The notes under the pieces: generated by a model
The model's input: only the letters and a program-made list of their open reading frames with translations
The model's database searches: none
Told to the model about the DNA's origin: nothing
Assembly (NCBI RefSeq): GCF_013364215.1
Contig: NZ_CP054923.1
Span: 4,836,001-4,900,000 of the forward strand
Length of the DNA stretch: 64,000 nt
Source of the DNA: Verrucosispora sp. NA02020
GTDB lineage: Bacteria > Actinomycetota > Actinomycetes > Mycobacteriales > Micromonosporaceae
Direction: 5' to 3'
Part shown: positions 61,357 through 64,000 of the stretch, in pieces
Layout of the letters: every line of letters begins with the position of its first letter
Position numbering within the stretch: the first letter of the stretch is position 1
Position numbers and translations under genes: made by a program

Positions 61357-61370
61357 TGGGAGCGCTTCCA
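61357..61370. promoter_or_regulatory. CebR-type operator B (GH48 side)
   Basis: TGGGAGCGCTTCCA, the exact reverse complement of box A, flanked by GTCGA..TCGAC so that the palindrome extends to 24 bp. 112 nt from box A. Confidence 0.82.
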
Positions 61371-61481
61371 TCGACAAGGTTCCAAAAAGAAGATCACCCG
61401 GGGCTGTGCCCACAGCGCCGGGGACTAGACCAGAGGCCGACGGCGGGCCAGCCCGGACACCGCCGTCAGCCGCCGCCCCAC

Positions 61482-61616
61482 CATAGTGGAGGGAGGTGGA
61501 CCTCAAGCCACTCGCGTGGCCCGGCTCCCGCGCGACACGCACGACTGGGACGCCAAATCCGCCCGTGCGTGTACCGCAACACAGTGGGGACGGGGGTTGC
61601 CCTCCCCCGTCCCCAC
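61482..61616 (+). ncRNA. Candidate small RNA or leader ending in an orphan terminator
   Basis: GTGGGGACGGGGG (61584-61596) pairs perfectly over 13 bp with 61604-61616 (loop TTGCCCT), a terminator-grade hairpin with no gene in front of it on either strand. A CATAGT at 61482-61487 could be a -10, which would give an RNA of about 120 nt. The promoter is weak and no function is known, so this is a proposal only. Confidence 0.35.
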
Positions 61617-61905
61617 ACTAAACCCCCGTTCACGATGGGAAAAGAGGCCGACGGGTCAGACGCGCGTCACACGCGCGCCCCGCAACGGCAGTCGACCCGC
61701 CCGCCGACCGTGCGACGCCCGCCGACCGCCCCGGGCGCGCGCCATCCCGGTCCGCCCCGCGGCACTGAGCGCACCCCGGTCCCGCCGACCCGACGCCCGA
61801 CCGGCCAGCGCCATCTTTCCCACCCCCAGCCGTCCCCGCCGCCAAGGCACCCCCGACCTGCGACGATCCGGCTCTTGGCGGGCACCGCCACCCTTTACCC
61901 TGTAT

Positions 61906-61919
61906 TGGGAGCGCTCCCG
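61906..61919. promoter_or_regulatory. CebR-type operator C (GH1 side)
   Basis: TGGGAGCGCTCCCG, one mismatch at the last base from the CebR consensus, 37 nt before the GH1 start and overlapping its probable promoter (TGTATT). Confidence 0.85.
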
Positions 61920-61955
61920 AGGGCTCAGGCGGTCAACCATCACGAGGAGAACTCC

Positions 61956-63446
61956 ATGTCGATACTCACCCGGCGCCACCTGCTGCGCCACGCGGCGCTC
62001 TCGGCCACCGCCGTCACCCCCGCCGGCGCCGCCATCGGCACCGCCACGGCAGCCGGCGCCGCCGCGACCCTCGCCGGCTGCCAGCCCGGCGACACCGACC
62101 GCACCGCGCCGGAGACCAGCCCCGCCGGCCGGCTGCCCTTCCCGCAGAACTTCGGCTGGGGCGCGGCCACCTCCGCGTACCAGATCGAAGGCGCCGTCAA
62201 GGAAGACGGCCGCGGCGAATCGGTCTGGGACACCTTCAGCCACGCACCCGGACGTATCCGCAACGGCGACACCGGAGACGTCGCCGCCGACCACTACCAC
62301 CGCTACGCCGACGACCTCGATCTGATGCGCGACCTGGGGCTGCGCAGCTACCGGTTCTCCATCTCCTGGCCGCGCATCCAGCCCGACGGCACCGGCCCCG
62401 CCAACCAACGCGGCCTCGACTTCTACCGCCGCCTCGTCGACGGCCTGCACGAGCGGGGCATCTCCCCGATGGCCACCCTGTTCCACTGGGACCTGCCCCA
62501 GGCCCTGCAGAACACCGGCGGATGGGAGTCCCGCGACGTCGCCCAGCGCTTCGCCGACTACGCCGCCATCCTCTTCGACGCCCTCGGCGACCGCGTCCCG
62601 GTCTGGCTGACCATCAACGAACCCAAGACCGTGGTGCAGAACGGCTACCTCTCCGGCCACCACGCCCCCGGCCTGCGCGACCCCGACGCCGCCTACCTGG
62701 TCGCCCACCACCTGCAGCTGGCCCACGGCCTCGCCGTCCGCGCACTGCGCGACACCAGCGGCGCCGGCCGCATCGGCCCGGCCTTCAACCTGCACCCCTG
62801 CTACCCCGCCGACGACTCCCCCGCCGCCGCCGAGGCCGCTCGCCTCTACGACGGCTACGAGAACCGCCTCTACCTCGACTCCGCCCTCAAGGGCAGCTAC
62901 CCCGAGGACGTCCTGGCCGGCCTCGGACCGGACAGCCGTATGGTGCGCGGCATCCGCGACGGCGACCTGGAGATCATCTCCTCCCCCATCGACCTGCTCG
63001 CCGTGCAGTACTACACCCCGATCTACGTCACCGCCAACGGCGGCACCGTCAGCCGCTGGCCCACCTCCGAGGCGGAGTGGCAGCAGATCTACCCCGACGG
63101 CATGTACGACATCCTGACCCGGGTCACCCGCGACTACGGCCCCATCCCGCTCACCGTGACCGAGAACGGCCTGCCCACCCCCGACGTACTCGCCGCCGAC
63201 GGCACCGTCGAGGACACCGGCCGGGTCACCTTCCTGCGCGACCACCTCGCCGCCGCCCACCGCGCCGTCACCGACGGCGTGCCGCTGGAGAGCTTCCACG
63301 TCTGGTCGCTGCTCGACAACTTCGAGTGGGCCGAGGGCTACGACCAGCGCTGGGGCCTGATCTACGTCGACTACGCCACCCAACGCCGCGTGCTCAAGCG
63401 CAGCGCCCACTGGTACCGCCAGGTCATCGCCGACAACGCCCTCTGA
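61956..63446 (+). CDS. GH1 beta-glucosidase, predicted Tat-exported lipoprotein
   Basis: A 496-residue family 1 glycosidase that releases glucose from cellobiose. Catalytic acid/base Glu222 in TINEPKT and nucleophile Glu403 in VTENGLP are present, as are FGWGAATSAYQIEG, SISWPRI and FEWAEGYDQRWGLIYVDY. Unlike the cytosolic Streptomyces BglC, it carries a 43-residue N-terminal export region: twin arginine in LTRRHLLRHAAL and a lipobox-like TLAGC before the mature part. It would therefore work on the outer face of the membrane. ATG 61956 follows GAGGAGA. A CebR-type box lies in its promoter, so it should be induced by cello-oligosaccharides with GH48. Confidence 0.95.
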   Translation: MSILTRRHLLRHAALSATAVTPAGAAIGTATAAGAAATLAGCQPGDTDRTAPETSPAGRLPFPQNFGWGAATSAYQIEGAVKEDGRGESVWDTFSHAPGRIRNGDTGDVAADHYHRYADDLDLMRDLGLRSYRFSISWPRIQPDGTGPANQRGLDFYRRLVDGLHERGISPMATLFHWDLPQALQNTGGWESRDVAQRFADYAAILFDALGDRVPVWLTINEPKTVVQNGYLSGHHAPGLRDPDAAYLVAHHLQLAHGLAVRALRDTSGAGRIGPAFNLHPCYPADDSPAAAEAARLYDGYENRLYLDSALKGSYPEDVLAGLGPDSRMVRGIRDGDLEIISSPIDLLAVQYYTPIYVTANGGTVSRWPTSEAEWQQIYPDGMYDILTRVTRDYGPIPLTVTENGLPTPDVLAADGTVEDTGRVTFLRDHLAAAHRAVTDGVPLESFHVWSLLDNFEWAEGYDQRWGLIYVDYATQRRVLKRSAHWYRQVIADNAL

Positions 63447-63452
63447 GGTGTA

Positions 63453-63500
63453 AGCAGGGGTCCCCTGCTAACGCCTCGTGCATAGCAGGGGACCCCTCCT
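63453..63500. repeat. Inverted repeat with quasi-palindromic arms
   Basis: AGCAGGGGTCCCCTGCTA (63453-63470) and TAGCAGGGGACCCCTCCT (63483-63500) are reverse complements in 17 of 18 positions, 12-nt loop. Each arm by itself can fold (GCAGGGG/CCCCTGC), so either one long or two short hairpins form. It follows the GH1 stop by 6 nt and can serve as its terminator. From memory, such AGCAGGGGACCCCT units are frequent in Micromonospora intergenic DNA; not checked. Confidence 0.8.
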
Positions 63501-63928
63501 CACACGCAGCCCGCCTGGCGCTGGGACCGGCCGGGACCAGGCCGTCCGCGCATCCACCGCCCACGGTCTGCGCAATACACCAGCGTGGACGTTCTCCTAC
63601 GCTGCCGTCGTACCTTCGGATGCGTGGAGCGAGGGCTGTCGAGCTGATAGCGCAGACGGGTCACTGTCCGGGGTCGACCCCCGTGCCGCCCATCGCTGAT
63701 GGCATAAGCGGTTCAGCTCGAAAGGGCACAGACACCATCCATAGGCCGCCTCCAGCCGGGCGATCAGGCTATTCTGCGGTCCGCAAACACCCTGTTCCCT
63801 CCGCCACGGCGCGCCGCCGCTTTGCCCGGCGGGACTCCCGGCCACCCACTACCGGGCCTGACCGACACGATCGCCCTGAACGGGGTTGCGGCAGCGACGC
63901 GGGACCACGTCCGCCGCCGGCCCTGTAC

Positions 63929-63934
63929 TAGGGT
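63929..63934 (+). promoter_or_regulatory. Leaderless promoter -10 of the MFS gene
   Basis: TAGGGT exactly 7 nt before ATG 63942, the TANNNT-N7-start pattern seen at three other genes in the window. Confidence 0.6.
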
Positions 63935-63941
63935 CGGCCGC

Positions 63942-64000
63942 ATGATCGATCGCGCCCCGTTAGGGCGGCCGTTCTGGACGTTCTGGAGCGCCGCCGCCCT
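63942..64000 (+). CDS. N-terminus of a probable MFS transporter (partial)
   Basis: The first 19 codons, MIDRAPLGRPFWTFWSAAA, run off the window. The LGRPFWTFWSAAA wording is typical of the first helix of MFS drug or metabolite exporters of the actinobacterial 'LGR-FW-LW-A' type. ATG 63942 has no ribosome site but a TAGGGT -10 at leaderless distance. With so little sequence the family is a guess. Confidence 0.55.
   Translation, partial: MIDRAPLGRPFWTFWSAAA

Larger units (their letters stand above)
60993..61955. promoter_or_regulatory. Divergent control region between the GH48 and GH1 genes
   Basis: 963 nt with no convincing gene. It contains three CebR-type boxes (61245, 61357, 61906), an orphan hairpin (61584-61616) with a possible promoter before it, and upstream of GH1 a TTTACCCTGTATTGGGAG stretch where box and -10 overlap. 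The rest (61620-61900) is C-rich without visible structure. Confidence 0.6.
63447..63941. other. Gene-free stretch between GH1 and MFS genes
   Basis: 495 nt. It starts with a long inverted repeat (63453-63500); the remainder has only short overlapping frames without a family signal. The final 20 nt hold the leaderless promoter of the MFS gene. Confidence 0.5.

Noticed and set aside
57996..61955. Very long open plus frame in front of and joined to the GH1 gene (antisense to GH48)
   Set aside because: It is the shadow of the GH48 gene on the other strand: composition is Val/Gly/Arg-rich without any domain, and the GH1 start with ribosome site is at 61956.
63447..63941. Short frames on both strands (for example 63597-63845 minus)
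   Set aside because: No ribosome site, no recognisable domain and no codon bias typical of this genome.

Overview
The window is from a high-GC actinobacterium, most likely Micromonospora or a close relative in the Micromonosporaceae. The signs are the roughly 70-75% GC, GTG/TTG starts, ATGA-coupled operons, leaderless TANNNT-N6/7-start promoters, and a gene set of Tat-exported hydrolases, a GH48/CBM2 cellulase with CebR-type boxes, F420-type oxidoreductase and DinB/mycothiol-type protein. No rRNA, CRISPR array or phage structural genes were seen.

Layout. 1-3.4 kb: a PadR-regulated MacB-type ABC exporter (minus strand, cut by the window edge). 3.6-13.9 kb: stand-alone genes, namely a secreted M36 metalloprotease with PA insert, a glycogen-debranching-type glucosidase, a YciO-type Sua5 protein, small membrane and amphi-Trp proteins, a DUF1275 protein, a secreted TIM-barrel protein and an AI-2E family membrane protein. 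13.9-20.3 kb: metE under a cobalamin riboswitch, divergent from a FecCD-type metal/chelate importer plus SAM methyltransferase, preceded by a Nur(nickel)-like box. 20.4-27.7 kb: a LacI-governed carbohydrate locus (LacI, FAD oxidoreductase, sugar ABC importer, Tat-exported beta-propeller glycosidase-like protein) bound together by four CTAAT..ATTAG operators.

28.2-39.9 kb: a cell-surface polysaccharide locus. An LCP ligase faces an ATGA-coupled minus-strand operon (Wzz-like chain-length protein with a decayed kinase-like domain, four glycosyltransferases, a Wzy-like polymerase, a TylF-type methyltransferase). The operon's upstream end is destroyed: a methyltransferase has lost its N-terminus at an IS5-type element, and between that element and a tRNA-Leu(GAG) lies the 3' stub of a serine recombinase that overlaps the tRNA 3' end. 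This looks like an eroded integrative element at a tRNA site.

40.1-50.7 kb: the most unusual block. A TPR protein with a 700-residue Pro/Ser/Gly-rich region, TM helix and FN3 domain is followed by a TM-anchored beta-propeller/FN3/Cys-rich protein, a MoxR AAA+ ATPase, a DUF58 protein and a TgpA-like membrane transglutaminase whose catalytic Cys and His are replaced by Ser and Tyr. I propose an envelope-located assembly or sensing machine with a non-catalytic transglutaminase fold. 50.7-57.8 kb: SDR and luciferase-like oxidoreductases, LtrA, DUF1028, a small unknown, a DinB-like protein, PAP2 phosphatase and a DUF3159 membrane protein. 58.1-63.4 kb: a cellulose locus, GH48 exocellulase divergent from a Tat-lipoprotein GH1 beta-glucosidase, with three CebR-type boxes and an orphan hairpin between them. 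The window ends at the start of an MFS transporter. Several long palindromic intergenic elements (27.9, 54.8, 55.4, 63.5 kb) are probably small repeats or terminators.

All functional statements come from motif reading and memory of families; no database search was run.
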